NCBI GenBank assembly: GCA_907163375.1
Contig: CAJQUW010001431.1
Span: 310,001-374,000, forward strand
Reading direction: 5' to 3'
DNA length: 64,000 bases
Origin: Prostheceraeus crozeri
Taxonomy: Eukaryota > Platyhelminthes > Polycladida > Euryleptidae
Under the pieces are notes generated by a model. The model saw only the letters and a program-made list of their open reading frames with translations, did not search any database and had not been told where the DNA came from. The position numbers and the translations under genes are program-made. Positions 13,201-24,485 of the stretch are shown here, in pieces; position 1 is the stretch's first letter, and every line of letters starts with the position of its first letter.

Positions 13201-14347
13201 TACCTCCGATGGTCAGGGTCGCTTCTATAACTCCGATCGGTCTCAATTCTGTACCACCGGGTCCTTGGAGACATTTATCGATGTGTGTCAATGATTCTAC
13301 GTCGAGCCAAGGGACTGTATCACTCAATATGGAGACCGCCGCACCTGTGTCTAACTTGAATGCCGTTTTTCGACCATTAACCTGAACGTTTGCGGTCCAA
13401 AAGCTATTGGAATTGCAGTCCAGTGTTTCGCCCAAAAATGTACTTTCGTCATACCACTCATTGTTCCTTTCCGTTCCCTCAGCTATGTTTAACTCATTAA
13501 CTTTAGAAGCTAGATTTGGGGATCTCATTCGCAATCTGCAGGCTTTTACAAAATGTCCCCGGTTTGAGCAGTGATGACAAATAGCGTTCTTAGCAGGACA
13601 ATTTTCTCGTTCATGATACTTCATAGCACAAAAGCGGCATAATTTTGTATAGCTAATGCTACCACTGGTTGTAGGACCTCTGTTCGATAGTAAACTGTTG
13701 GTAAGGCGTCTGTTTGCGAAACTTTGGTTTACAGTTTGCTTGCTTTGTTTGACAAAATCAACAGATTCTTTATTACCCCGAACTACTTCGCGATTTAGTT
13801 TCCTCGATTCATGTTGGCGGCTTAAGGTAACTGCTTCTTCGAGAGTTAAATGAGCTTTTCCTTGGAGCCGATCAGACAAACCCTCGTCATTTACCCCGAC
13901 AACGATCCTGTCGCGTATCAACTCTTCTCGTAGTGCACCATATTTACACTCTGCAGCTAATTTGAATAAATCTTGTATAAAATCATCAATTGTTTCCCCA
14001 TCTCTCTGGCTGCGTTTATTGAACTTTGCTCTAAGAACTATTGTGTTTTTCCGCGCTTCAAAATACGAGTCGAAGGCATCTATCATGTCCTCGAATGTTG
14101 CGACAGTCTCATCGACATTGAGAGTAGACAGAATATCGTCAGCAGAATTGCCTACGGCGTACAATAGTGTGCTCACTTGTTCATTTTCCGGTTTTAGGTT
14201 CAGTTGAGAAGCAATTCTATACCTTTCAAACCGTCTGCGCCATGTTGGCCATACTTCAGCTTGTGTAATAGTGGATTGGGGCAATGGATCAGGCATTGGA
14301 ATTCCAGATGGGTTTCCGAAAGTTCCCGCAGGTTTATCTTCGGTCAT
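10281..14347 (-). pseudogene. Gypsy-1 gag-pol region (fossil)
   Basis: Read on the minus strand: gag from about 14.3 kb; two zinc knuckles near 13.64-13.52 kb (CRFC...HHC type); aspartic protease with LDTGAAVSIL near 13.3 kb; reverse transcriptase near 13.0-12.45 kb with HMDDILVHG; RNase H near 12.1 kb with SADASSTGIGAVLLQ; integrase zinc domain near 11.4-11.27 kb and catalytic core near 11.2-11.0 kb; integrase tail to about 10.3 kb. The product would make virus-like particles and copy the element through RNA. The region is broken in about two or three places, so no working protein is claimed. Confidence 0.9.
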
Positions 14348-14382
14348 TGTTCAGTTCACGTCCACGTTTACCGCTGCCACCA

Positions 14383-14544
14383 TGTAGTAATATCTTATAG
14401 CCCCTGAGTCGGCAAGGGAAAACCAGCGTGCGTGGCGAGAACGATCTCTATCGACAAATCAAATAGACCAATATACGAACAATTCTGCAATCCACTATCA
14501 GTGGTACAGATAAACAACTAAGCAATATACATCATTCTTCTACA
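14383..14544 (-). repeat. 5' LTR of Gypsy-1
   Basis: 162 bp, identical to the LTR at 9933-10094. It is followed on the minus strand directly by the TGG of the primer binding site. Confidence 0.95.
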
Positions 14545-14549
14545 AATAT

Positions 14550-14932
14550 ATTTATGGAAAACGTAAGAGCATAATCTTTTGCTGTACCCTACCTTCTCTC
14601 CTTTGTCTTTACATATCCAAATTTTATTCAAACAAATGTAACGAGGCAGACACCATCTTCCTATATTTATGCTTCGTGGCGTCGATATTTTGCTTTCATG
14701 TGAGATGATAGACATTATTGTAATTATTAATATTGAATATTGTTATATATTTTTCAAAAACTTTTGATCAGAATTTTGATGTTGTGAAAATATGTTCTCT
14801 ACATGCGTTGAGTCATTTGTTAGACCAGACAAAAACCTTGCTAGACTGTCCACGACGACGGCGAAACTGCTGTTTTCATAAATAATGCAGCTTGGGGTCC
14901 TTTAAAAGAGTTCGGAACTGCTTTCTTAAACT
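14550..14932. other. No gene recognised
   Basis: AT-rich sequence between the Gypsy-1 target duplication and the fold-back element. Nothing recognisable. Confidence 0.5.
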
Positions 14933-15174
14933 TAAGGAAGTATTTCACTGAAGAGACTTAGAGGGCCAGACATTTTTTATCCAAATTTGAGGAAAGTCCA
15001 TGCATTCGACTTCTAATTTTTATTCTTTAGCGAGGCCTTTCAGTCACTAGGAGGCTAAGATAGCCGAAGACAGCTTCTTGTAGTGACTAATCGAAAGGCC
15101 TCACAAAAACAATATAAATTGGAAGTCGACAACATCTCTCGCTTTCGGGCTTTCCTCAAATTAAGGAAGTATGT
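14933..15174. mobile_element. Fold-back (MITE-like) element
   Basis: The segment forms a long imperfect hairpin. Left-arm blocks AATTTGAGGAAAG, TTCGACTTC and GAGGCCTTTC recur inverted on the right as CTTTCCTCAAATT, GAAGTCGAC and GAAAGGCCTC, around a loop near 15050-15075. The string TTAAGGAAGTAT occurs in the same orientation at both outer edges (near 14935 and 15163) and could be a target duplication or part of the arms. There is no coding capacity. Confidence 0.6.
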
Positions 15175-15419
15175 TTCTCTTACCTTTTCTATGAATGTTT
15201 ACTTTTACTAGTTAATTATTTCAGCGCATCGTAGAATTGGAACAACTGCATGCATGCTCTAATCTGATGTGAATGAATTTTTTCCACTATCCAGTTGTAT
15301 ATTGTGTATGAGTCCTAGCTGTTGCTATGTTAATACATGAAAAGTTTCACTATTAATTGTTTTGTAAATTTCATCGGCAGCAACTGCGGGAAGCGCAGTG
15401 ATCTCAATGATGTTTAGCA
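15175..15419. other. No gene recognised
   Basis: AT-rich spacer without recognised elements. Confidence 0.5.
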
Positions 15420-15613
15420 CACAGCTTGCTGGGTCAAACAGTCCCAGCAATTAATATTAAACTTCGCAGTTTATTTATAGTGCTTATGCTAGGCAGAACA
15501 TTGACAGCCTACGCAGCACCATACTAGGCAGTTATTATAAAACTTGGCAGTTTATCTATGGTGCTTACTAAACTACCTATTAAGCATAGCATATTTTTTT
15601 TACTCGGGTAGCA
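15420..15613 (-). mobile_element. Second minisatellite-bearing element, inverted
   Basis: On the minus strand this begins CTACCCGAGTAAAAAAAATATG, matching the end at 2013. Inside are two imperfect copies of an ~80-bp unit containing CAGTTTAT, ATAGTGCTTA and CTAGGCAG. The two sites differ in repeat sequence but share end and layout, suggesting one family of non-autonomous elements. Confidence 0.4.
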
Positions 15614-16938
15614 ACTTGAAAACATCAATATTCATGTTGTCTGGTGTTCATGGGCGAATGCCTATGGTCTAGAATCACGCTGCGCATCTGATGCTAGATA
15701 TTTTCACAGCATACTCACCATTGACAAGAAGTGAAAGCCAAAATGATCTAATCTATTGTTCATGCTTATTTGACTGAGTTGGATCATGAAACTTCAAAAA
15801 TTATCGATCGAGTGTTCAAGCGAGTTCGTAAACTGATATGTCCATTTCAATGTTAATGCAGAAATTCTTCCTCTAATTTTCATGAAGAAAATTTGGTTAC
15901 CTTTATATCTTTATTTTGTATTTCAAACGGAAAATCATCCAGATTGACAGCAGGAATCTCAAAACTCCGATTTGCAAATCAGTATTTGTCCAGCATTATT
16001 GTAAAAGTATTGACTAAAGTATGTAGTGTTAATATACTCGTATCAGCGTTAATGATCAATGACTTAAACGATCTTATTTCTGATGTTCCTTCATGACTTG
16101 TGAATTTTGAAAGCTATATTTTTCATTCCTACTTGGTAAAAATTGCACAAATATTCTGTTCCATTCTTTTAGTAGTTTACCTGTTAGTAATCACTCGAAT
16201 TATGGCATGCGTCTGAGGCAGATTCGTAAAAATAAGATATCACCATACTAGTCATTAGATTTATAGGTAGTGTGTCTTGCAAGCATTAAATTGATTACGA
16301 TAGAAAGTCGTGTTTAAGTTAGAGATCGTTAACAGTTATTCAGATAAGAAAATAATAATTCTTTGGCAATGCACCCAGGGTTGGGCGTGACTTGTTTGAG
16401 CAAAAAATCATGCGAATTTTTATGCGCGATTGATCTAGCGTCCTCGACTGTTTTGTAGTATAAACAGTATTTTGGACCTATCGAAAATTATCAATAGTAT
16501 CTGTGCTATCATTTGGCATTTTACTTTTTAGCTGTATTTTTCATCTCCTCACACTTCTATCACACCAGCTAATCATCCGTCTATGATTTATGAAAATAGA
16601 AAATATTACAAAATATCTCTTCAGTAATAGTAATTTTTTAGAGAAATTGCAAAATGAACTATTGAGCTTGGATCAAACACATCAGCGTGCGTAATTAGAG
16701 ACTTGAGTATTATATTTGCCTTCAATAGAAGAAATAACAGCAACAACAGAAATAATGGGGACAACAATTCTACAGATATCAAAATTCTCTCATTCTATTT
16801 GATTTCCTTTCAAAAGATCATAGATAGACTCCCTTTGAATTTTTCTAATCGGAATCTGAGAAAGTGTGAGCCTTCGGAGCTGTTCATTTCCTTGGATATT
16901 GTAAGATTTCCTTTCCTTGTGATATGGTGGTTAGCAAA
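15614..16938. other. No gene recognised
   Basis: AT-rich sequence. Open frames are at chance length; one near 16.73 kb is a simple Asn-rich run from AAC/AAT-rich DNA. No elements recognised. Confidence 0.5.
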
Positions 16939-18460
16939 CTACCGTTGTCCCATCATCAGATTACAGAAGTCTCCTCTTTTGATATTTCTCCATATCAGAT
17001 TTTGATTTCGGTAGGGTGAGTAGATTAAGATTGGCTGGACAGCAGTCGAATATACCTTACTTTGTGAGTGTGGAATAAGTCCACTTTTATGCATTCCATA
17101 TTGGTTTAAACTGAAGAAAGCACGTTTAAATTTGGCCAAGTTTTCGGTTACATGGGCATCACTTTCGCCAACTTCTGAGAAAATGACTCCTAGAATTTTT
17201 AGATTCTGCATTCTTTATAGATGATTGGTTCCAAGCGAAAGATCCATGTTAAGATCACTGTTTTCAATGGGTTGAATTTCAAACGTCAACGGTCAGCGTA
17301 CTCTTTAGCAATTGACAGTTGTTTGTTCATGCCAAACTCATAAGGGTTATGTCATCCACATATGCAAATGTTGCAAATGAGATGCTTTGAAATTTTAAGG
17401 CATAACCTGAGTATTTTGTTTCATGTAGCATGTCGTCATTGAATATGTAGAATAAGAATAGGGATAGGACACTTCCTTGTCTGACTCCATGTTGTGCATT
17501 GATTAGTTTTGACACTTCTTCTTTCCAGGAAATTATGACCGTTTTGTGTATTGTGCCATCTTTTCAATAGTAGGCAAGTTGGAAGGTGAATATTTGGCGC
17601 ATCGATATCAGTGTAAATATCAGAATAACTCCAAGTCCACAGTTTGTAAAACAACCGAACGTGCCAGATGCAGTCAAAACGTTTTTCGTTATCCAACGAT
17701 GCAATAAATAGAAGAGATTTGTTCTTATTATGATGAATTATGCAATCGCTTATTGCAGAAGAAACCATATCAGTCCCTATTACTTTGCAAAATCCATATC
17801 CAAGTCGAAGTTTAAAGATGATACTGCTACAGATCGGACACAATTGAAGATATCACTTAGATAATCTAGCAATACAAATCATTCTTTCAATTTTTAATCA
17901 GATAGAAGACTTTATTTTCTAGCGCGAGATCTTTCGGCCTACATCGTAGGCCATTCTCAAGCGACTGCCTGAGAATGATTTTCCTTTCAACAAATAATTA
18001 GCATAAATTCCATCAACTCCTGGACATGAATTTCAGTTTAATCGATGGATGATTCTTTTATATCATGAGGATATTACTTCATCTGTCATGTCATAGATTT
18101 GTAGGAATTTGAGAATATTTTGTATTTTTCTGCAACAGGTTTTCTACATTACTTTGGAGCTAATTCATTTTATCAGTTTTGTTTCGGAATATATTGCTGA
18201 AGTGCGTAGGCAAATCTTTCAAAATATATAAGTGAATATGAGTTAGCTAGCTCATTTTCATTCTTTTCCAGAATTGTCAACGTTCCCTCGAAATAAGTAT
18301 GTCATTCAACATTCTTGTACCTCATTTTGACATGGCTGCCACATGCATATTTTGAGGCCTTGTCAAGATACTTTTTCACTTTTCTATAGATGATGAAGAC
18401 AATGTCGTGGTTGGGTCTACCACCATTCGTCCAGATATTCTACCAGATGATTTTTTTTCT
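16939..18460 (-). mobile_element. Old LINE (non-LTR retrotransposon), decayed
   Basis: Minus-strand pieces in the right order of a LINE ORF2: a pre-RT segment near 18.4-18.2 kb; CPGVDGIYANYLL near 18.05-18.0 kb (usual SPGxDGI block); SLDNEKRFDCIWHVRLFYKL near 17.70 kb (RT motif A); GVRQGSVLS near 17.48 kb; FAYVDDITLM near 17.35 kb in place of the FADD catalytic box; and a downstream block LKILGVIF...HVTENLAKFKRAFF near 17.2-17.1 kb. Several stops and frame changes show it is dead. The clade is unclear (CR1, L2 or Jockey type). A hairpin-bearing insert sits at about 17860-17985 within it. Confidence 0.8.
17921..17991 (-). repeat. Double hairpin with hammerhead-like core
   Basis: On the minus strand a perfect stem GGCCTAC-GAT-GTAGGCC is followed at once by GAAAG and preceded by TGAGAA. 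A second stem CATTCTCA...TGAGAATG overlaps it. Stem II plus GAAA is the layout of a hammerhead ribozyme core, but the CUGAUGA box is not canonical, so at best this is a relic. It splits the old LINE. Confidence 0.35.
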
Positions 18461-21400
18461 TTTTCAATTCAGATAGATTTGTAGACCATCATGCCTTCCC
18501 TCGACGTGTATTCTGAAATAGTCTCGCACAGCCAGACAATAAGGCTGAATATTTCATAGGCTGCATAATGCGATTATCAGGTTGCATTCAATAGCTTAAT
18601 TTATTTGGCTGTTAGAGTATTTTTTGCTTCAATTTTAGATGATGCACTTAATTTCTTCAGATCAATTTTTTGGACTGTTTCGATTTATCTGTTAGTACAG
18701 GTACATTTCTTCACTGTAAATTCCTCAATACCAATCACATACGAAGGATGCATGCCAAAATATTTTTTTGGTATATTTCTGCGTATTCTCTTGGTATATA
18801 TTTGTATGCTTTTCGTATGATATTTCAAATGTGGTATGCTTTACATACTAAAGCTATACCAGCACAATGTTAAAAGAAAGCATAAATCATGTCCAATGTA
18901 TGTTGATTTAAAGCCTTTTGTCAATAAAGATCACACTAATGTTACTACTGTTTTGTAAGTAGTGAGATAATGACATTCAAGAGTCATACTTTCAATACTG
19001 AATTCGATTTTAATACACGTAAGTCTAATAATCAAAAAACAAGCTCGCCCTTTTTATATTAAAATAGTCAATTATAAATCCGACGTTTTGTCCGCCAGTG
19101 ACGTAGTAATTCAGTCATTGTAGCCTATAACAGTGATTTGTTGCATATCTTTGTAATTTCTTCATAGAAGCGTACGGACTAGCATGATCAGAGTCACTTG
19201 CGAGTGACTCTAAAGGCAAGATAAAATTAAAGACGACCTGTGTAAGTCTGTTTCAAATTCTTTAGCATGTTGGAATTTTCTTAGCACTAAATAAAATTTC
19301 CATTGAATGCTAGAAAATATGAACACTTATCACGAATGATAGGAGCCTACCTTCAAGATTTTGAAGTTTTAATCGACCACCACACGACAATCTACGTAGA
19401 ACGCGAAACAAGCTATATTTCGCCTTTACTCAGTTTCAGTGAAAGCTTTCGAAATTTTCAGTTTTTGGTTGCACCGGTGTACTGGCGCACAGTCCTAGTA
19501 AAAAGCGATCAGGAATTTCTAGTCCAGACTCAAGCCAGAAGTGCAGTCATCCATCTCTGAATTTTAATCGAACAGCTGATTCGTCTAGCCAAACAGCACG
19601 TGACCACTACTGATTCATCCAGTGGCTACGCTTCATTGGTCACTGTGGTCTAAATGCTTTGTCTCACTCGGACAGATTCAACTTCAAAACCAATGAATCA
19701 AAGACAGTTTGGAATGAATTATTTCGATATCATTCCGGTCACCCATTCATAGAACTTTCTTGGTTCTTATCTAACGCAATCTTCATGCGATCAAATGCGT
19801 GCAAGTGATGAGTAGCGAGCATGTCACGATATTCAGTCAACAAATGATGTCAATTGAATTGCAATTCTAATCTATTGCAAATAATCGAAGCATGTTTGAG
19901 TCTACTGACCGCTGTATCCCGAGAATAGTTTTACATAAACTATTTCATAGAATGAGCTGTCTAAACTTTGAACACAGAAGACATAGAATTTATGGAATGC
20001 GGATGTGAAATTAGCGCTTGACCATTTTAATTTTTTTTGAAACGATCTATAAGGCTGAAATTAATGTTTGTAGCAAAATACTGCTATACCTTGCAGGACT
20101 GAAATTTCAACTAAGCATACTTGCAGTTTATAATGCTCCTTGATGTTCATTGACCCTAAAATTGACAGAAGTCGCTGAGTTGCATGAGCCAGGATTGTCA
20201 ATTTGGAGTAGCAAAACTTCGATTTTATAGAAGCCAGAGAAAAAGGGATACCGGTATCAGCATCCAGCTTATTGGTGCATGTGCATGAATCTCTGAAGTT
20301 TCACACTTTCATCCGACTTGGTAAATTTATGTCTAAAATTTGAACTTAATTGACAGACTAGACTGATAAGCCGTAAGGTATGTGCCAGAGCAATGATATA
20401 TACTGCAACTAGAATTGCAAGACGCTTCAATGATATACAGTATGTCACACAAAAGTAGCCCTAAGTCCCTCTGATAGAAAAGTCATTGGCAACAATTGTG
20501 ACTAAAGCCCATTGGCTTGTGTCTTATGGATTATAACAGATCGTGTTAATAAGAAATGCGGAGGATGGTATATGGCTCCATTGTGCCTGTGGTCGTGGGC
20601 AGCTGTATTTTCTGTATGCAATTGCTTACAAAGCACATCAAAAACACATCCATGATCATTGTAGACATACGCATACCATTGAAGCAGCTGCGTTTGACAA
20701 TGATATCATCTTATTTCTTATTCACATCTTGTAACACCTTGTTGTTGTGGCTATCAACTTTCTTATTGAATTCACTCATGCATGATAGGGAAACCTGACT
20801 CCATGAAATGCTGCAATTGCTCAGTTGTGATTGGATATAATCTTAAATTCGCATCACTATAGTGGAAGTATTAGTCCTACACTATACTTGCTTTTGAAGA
20901 ATTGCAGCAAATGTATTCGTATTTCGTCCATATTGCGGTTTGATCGTTTCGAAAAATATATCTAAGAGGTATGAATAAATTTCGTTGACTGTCAATTTGT
21001 CGTTGACTAGTTCCTTTTTTATTATGCGTTTAAAAATGTCATTTATATTTTAAAGATTTCCTCATTCGAAAAAAATTACTTTTCGTCATTATTCGCATTT
21101 TGAAATGTGTCCGAGTATGCGACGAAATCCTACATGTGATGTGAGCACACATGCATGTTAGATTTCTAAAATGTGATACAATTAAAATATATCAAAGCGG
21201 AATTCATTATTGAATGTTTGGGTGTGTTATAACTAAAATCAAGAATGTTTTCTCTGCTGCTTTTCATAGAGAATAATGAATAATCAGTAATCGAACCTAT
21301 TGCTGCAGCTGAGTTGATTTCACAAGTGTCACTGGTTAGAGTGTAATTTAATGCAGGAGCATTAAATTCACTTTAGGATAGGAGAAAAATGGTCGCAATT

Positions 21401-23639
21401 ACGAAGCTAAATGAAATCATGCAAATTTCTCAATGTCTGTCTGCTGACTCTCAAAGCATTGTGAAGTACCAACAAAAATTTTTTTCGATGCTTGATTGAT
21501 TGCAGAGATTTTCCATTTCCTGGAGATGGTATGGTGTCTACTTTACAAGGCACAAAATCATAAAATAGCTAACTTTTTATTTGGATAATCTTTGAACAAT
21601 CAAATCAAAATTATAGAAAAGAATTCAGTATTTCTATTGCAAGTATAAATTTACATATGGGGTACATTTCAATCTCAATTTTATCGTCAAAATCTCTTTC
21701 AAAGGAATCATTTTCACTGACAGAAAGGCACACGGTTCGATGGCACTACTAATTTCATTCACTTCTCAGAATATTAAAGCAAGTGTTACATGTGCTGGAT
21801 CTTCAGAGATTGAATGCTTTCGAATGTTGAAGCAAATGCTGAACACAGATTGATGATATTTCATGCCTGCAAAGAAAAGTGTGAACATCTTCTTACTCAC
21901 ATACGCAAACGACATCAATAATGAAGATAGTCAAAGTTAACGAAACTACATGTAGGCTACTGTATATGTACATGTATATGGTAGCCATAGACTACGAATA
22001 TTTATAAATGGAGTAGCAGTTTCGATTTCGTCAAATGAACTCTTTATGTCACGTAGCCTAGTATTTTATTTAAGATGCGCTTTTATTTACTTTTTTGAAG
22101 AAATTATCAAGAGATTGACTTATCATTATATAGCAATACAGAAAAAGCGAACTATTTACACATCATTCATGCCCTCAAGTCACTGATAACGCTAGTCTTT
22201 AGAGGGAAATTCTTTTATTATCTTTGATAAGTGCATATTACAAGTTCGGCATTTAAATAATAAGTAAAACATGATTCTAGTATTCTAAACCTTTTTGCTA
22301 TAATTTATACAATTGTTAAGTCAACAGATCTGACCATGTGCAAATAGCCGTATGGAATGAATAATCAGCTGCAATTAACTTAATTTGCTAAGTTAGCAAA
22401 CTTAAAAATAAAGTCACAAAGCAGGATATGTTTACATCTTTGTATCAAGATTTAAATTATAGTGCTGTCTGTATGGTGCTGTCATATGTCAGTGGCATTT
22501 CCTCGTCAATGAGCATTATTTTCTTTTATGTTCAATACCTTCAGATTCTCATCAAAAAATGAAATTCCATTTGATAAGCTTTATTTGTCATGCTTCATGC
22601 CACTTAGACATTAACATATCTACAACACCTTGTCCAGATAGTATACAAACACAGGAATAATCTGCAAAAATTTACATTTTCGATAATTGATCAAGTATTT
22701 CTTTAGACTTCAGGAGCATAATCTTCGCAGATAAACTTTATCTTTTGGTGCACAGATTTTCACTGTATGCCAACATTTTTTGGTTGCCACTCTACCTACT
22801 ATGTATGTACCTATGTGCTCGTACCTAGTCTATGAGATCCAATGTCATACATCTGCAAATTTCAATATTCAGCATATCAAATCATTAAATAGAGATGCCT
22901 CTGAGAATAATAGAAACCAGAAAATGTTTCGTGGAGCTATTTTTCTGATATATTTAACAATTTCTATGTCTGGTGTGAAATAATATTTAGGAACTGCAAT
23001 GATGAGATCGATGATAACAGGTAATTGTAACATTTTTACACTATTAAAATACCTCTAAAATGCCGGTCACACACTTATTTGACAACGCAGTACATCATAC
23101 ATTGCATATTTTTTCATCTGTTGCAAACTTGCCTGTATGTATACAGTAAGTGTAGGAATACAGCAAACAATAAACACCAATGAAAATAGTGATATATTGC
23201 GTGTACTTATTTATACATGCTAAAAAGTTTAACGGCTAGCTATCCTTGGGTATACGTTAAGATATCCTTGCGTGTACCGCTAAATATTTCTAAAACAAAA
23301 ATTCTTGTTGTATGTTATTAATTTTGCAAATGTCCTTGCTCCTACAGTATGTATACAGTCCGTTTCACAGATCGTTACACATGCTGTATGTATTACAGTA
23401 GCCATTATTACATAATATGTGAATGCTTGCATTCTGTTCATGAATACTTGAACAGTTTCTTAACAATCATGTGTTGATTAACAATTTATTTAACTACAAT
23501 TATAAATACAAAAATATTGTCAATGGTGTTTATCAATTGATGTCGGGATGACATTATAACAGTCCGGACGTTCGTTACTATCCACTCAAAATAAATGTGA
23601 TATTTTCTGATCACTTTCAGAATGATCGATTATGCTAAA
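18461..23639. other. Long AT-rich stretch, no gene recognised
   Basis: About 5.2 kb with no protein domain, exon pair or transposon end that I can support. Frames such as 19303-19560 (+) and 20543-20798 (+) are within the length expected by chance at this base composition and match nothing I know. A run of ATGTACATGT-type microsatellite lies near 21965. Confidence 0.5.
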
Positions 23640-24271
23640 ATTCAAGCAGTATCGGTCAACTTCTGCAGCAATACTTTCTCATGATGAACATTACTAGCAA
23701 ATGCAGAGGTACTATGGTGCACCATAAGTTGCACTCTTTGCTTTGTTAGAGCATCAAATACTGCTTTTTGCTTAATGGAGTCAAATGCCGTCTCGTAGTC
23801 AATGAAGGCCATATATAAAGGCATTTGGTATTCACTTGCTTTTTTAAGGACTTGTATGACCGTGTGGAGGTGGTCAATAGTGGAATATCCTTTACGATAT
23901 GCGGCTTGTTCAGGGGGTTGATTGTCCTCTAATATGTTTGATATTCTTCGTTTCACGACTGTCATATACAATTTGTAGACGTGGGATAGAAGGCTGATTG
24001 GTCGGTAGTTGCTCAGTTCCATCTTGTCTCCTTTTTTGTATATCAGTGATATTATCGCGTTCTTCCATGTTTCTGGTATCCTTTCTTCTACTGTTATTTG
24101 ATTAATTAATTATTAAATGTTATTTATTATCTGTCAGGTTTTTTACTATTGTTTGTCCCCTAGCCTTAATCATTTCAATTACCATCCCATCTTCGCCTGG
24201 AGCTTTCTCGTTCTTCATATCTTTGATAGCCTTTCTACTTCGTCCTCTAAGAAGATTGGTTCATTTTCTGT

Positions 24272-24473
24272 TGTAGGGTTCGCCAATGTAGTTTCGTGGT
24301 CGCTATATGCGCAGCAAAAACATCTCAATGACAGGTGGTGTGTAGTTTTTTATTTGAACAAGCCGTTTCCATTATATATCGGTTGAACTTGAACATGATT
24401 GGACAACCATTAACACGAACCAGAATACAGAAACATCGCATGATATCAATGTCATTTAAGTTGCAACTCTACA
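24272..24473 (-). repeat. 3' LTR of Gypsy-2
   Basis: 202 bp; 6 differences from the partner LTR at 28235-28436. Polypurine tract adjoins on the right. Confidence 0.95.
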
Positions 24474-24485
24474 TTTTATCCCCCC

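Larger units (their letters stand above)
9933..14544 (-). mobile_element. Ty3/Gypsy LTR retrotransposon (Gypsy-1), very young
   Basis: A minus-strand element bounded by two 162-bp LTRs that I find identical base for base, beginning TGTAG and ending CTACA. A 5-bp target duplication AATAT lies at 9928-9932 and 14545-14549. Next to the 5' LTR (right side) a primer binding site begins TGGTGGCAGCGG. Next to the 3' LTR is a polypurine tract AAAAGGGGAGA. Between them lie gag, protease, reverse transcriptase, RNase H and integrase in the Gypsy order. Identical LTRs mean recent insertion. The coding part is nonetheless broken in about two or three places. The short LTRs and zinc-knuckle gag suggest a Mag-like lineage, but that is a guess. 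Confidence 0.95.

Noticed and set aside
16703-17005. Asn-rich + strand protein
   Set aside because: Driven by simple AAC/AAT repeats and overlapping LINE sequence on the other strand.
19303-19560. Small + strand gene of 85 residues
   Set aside because: No motif, no splice or promoter support, and a length expected by chance at this base composition.
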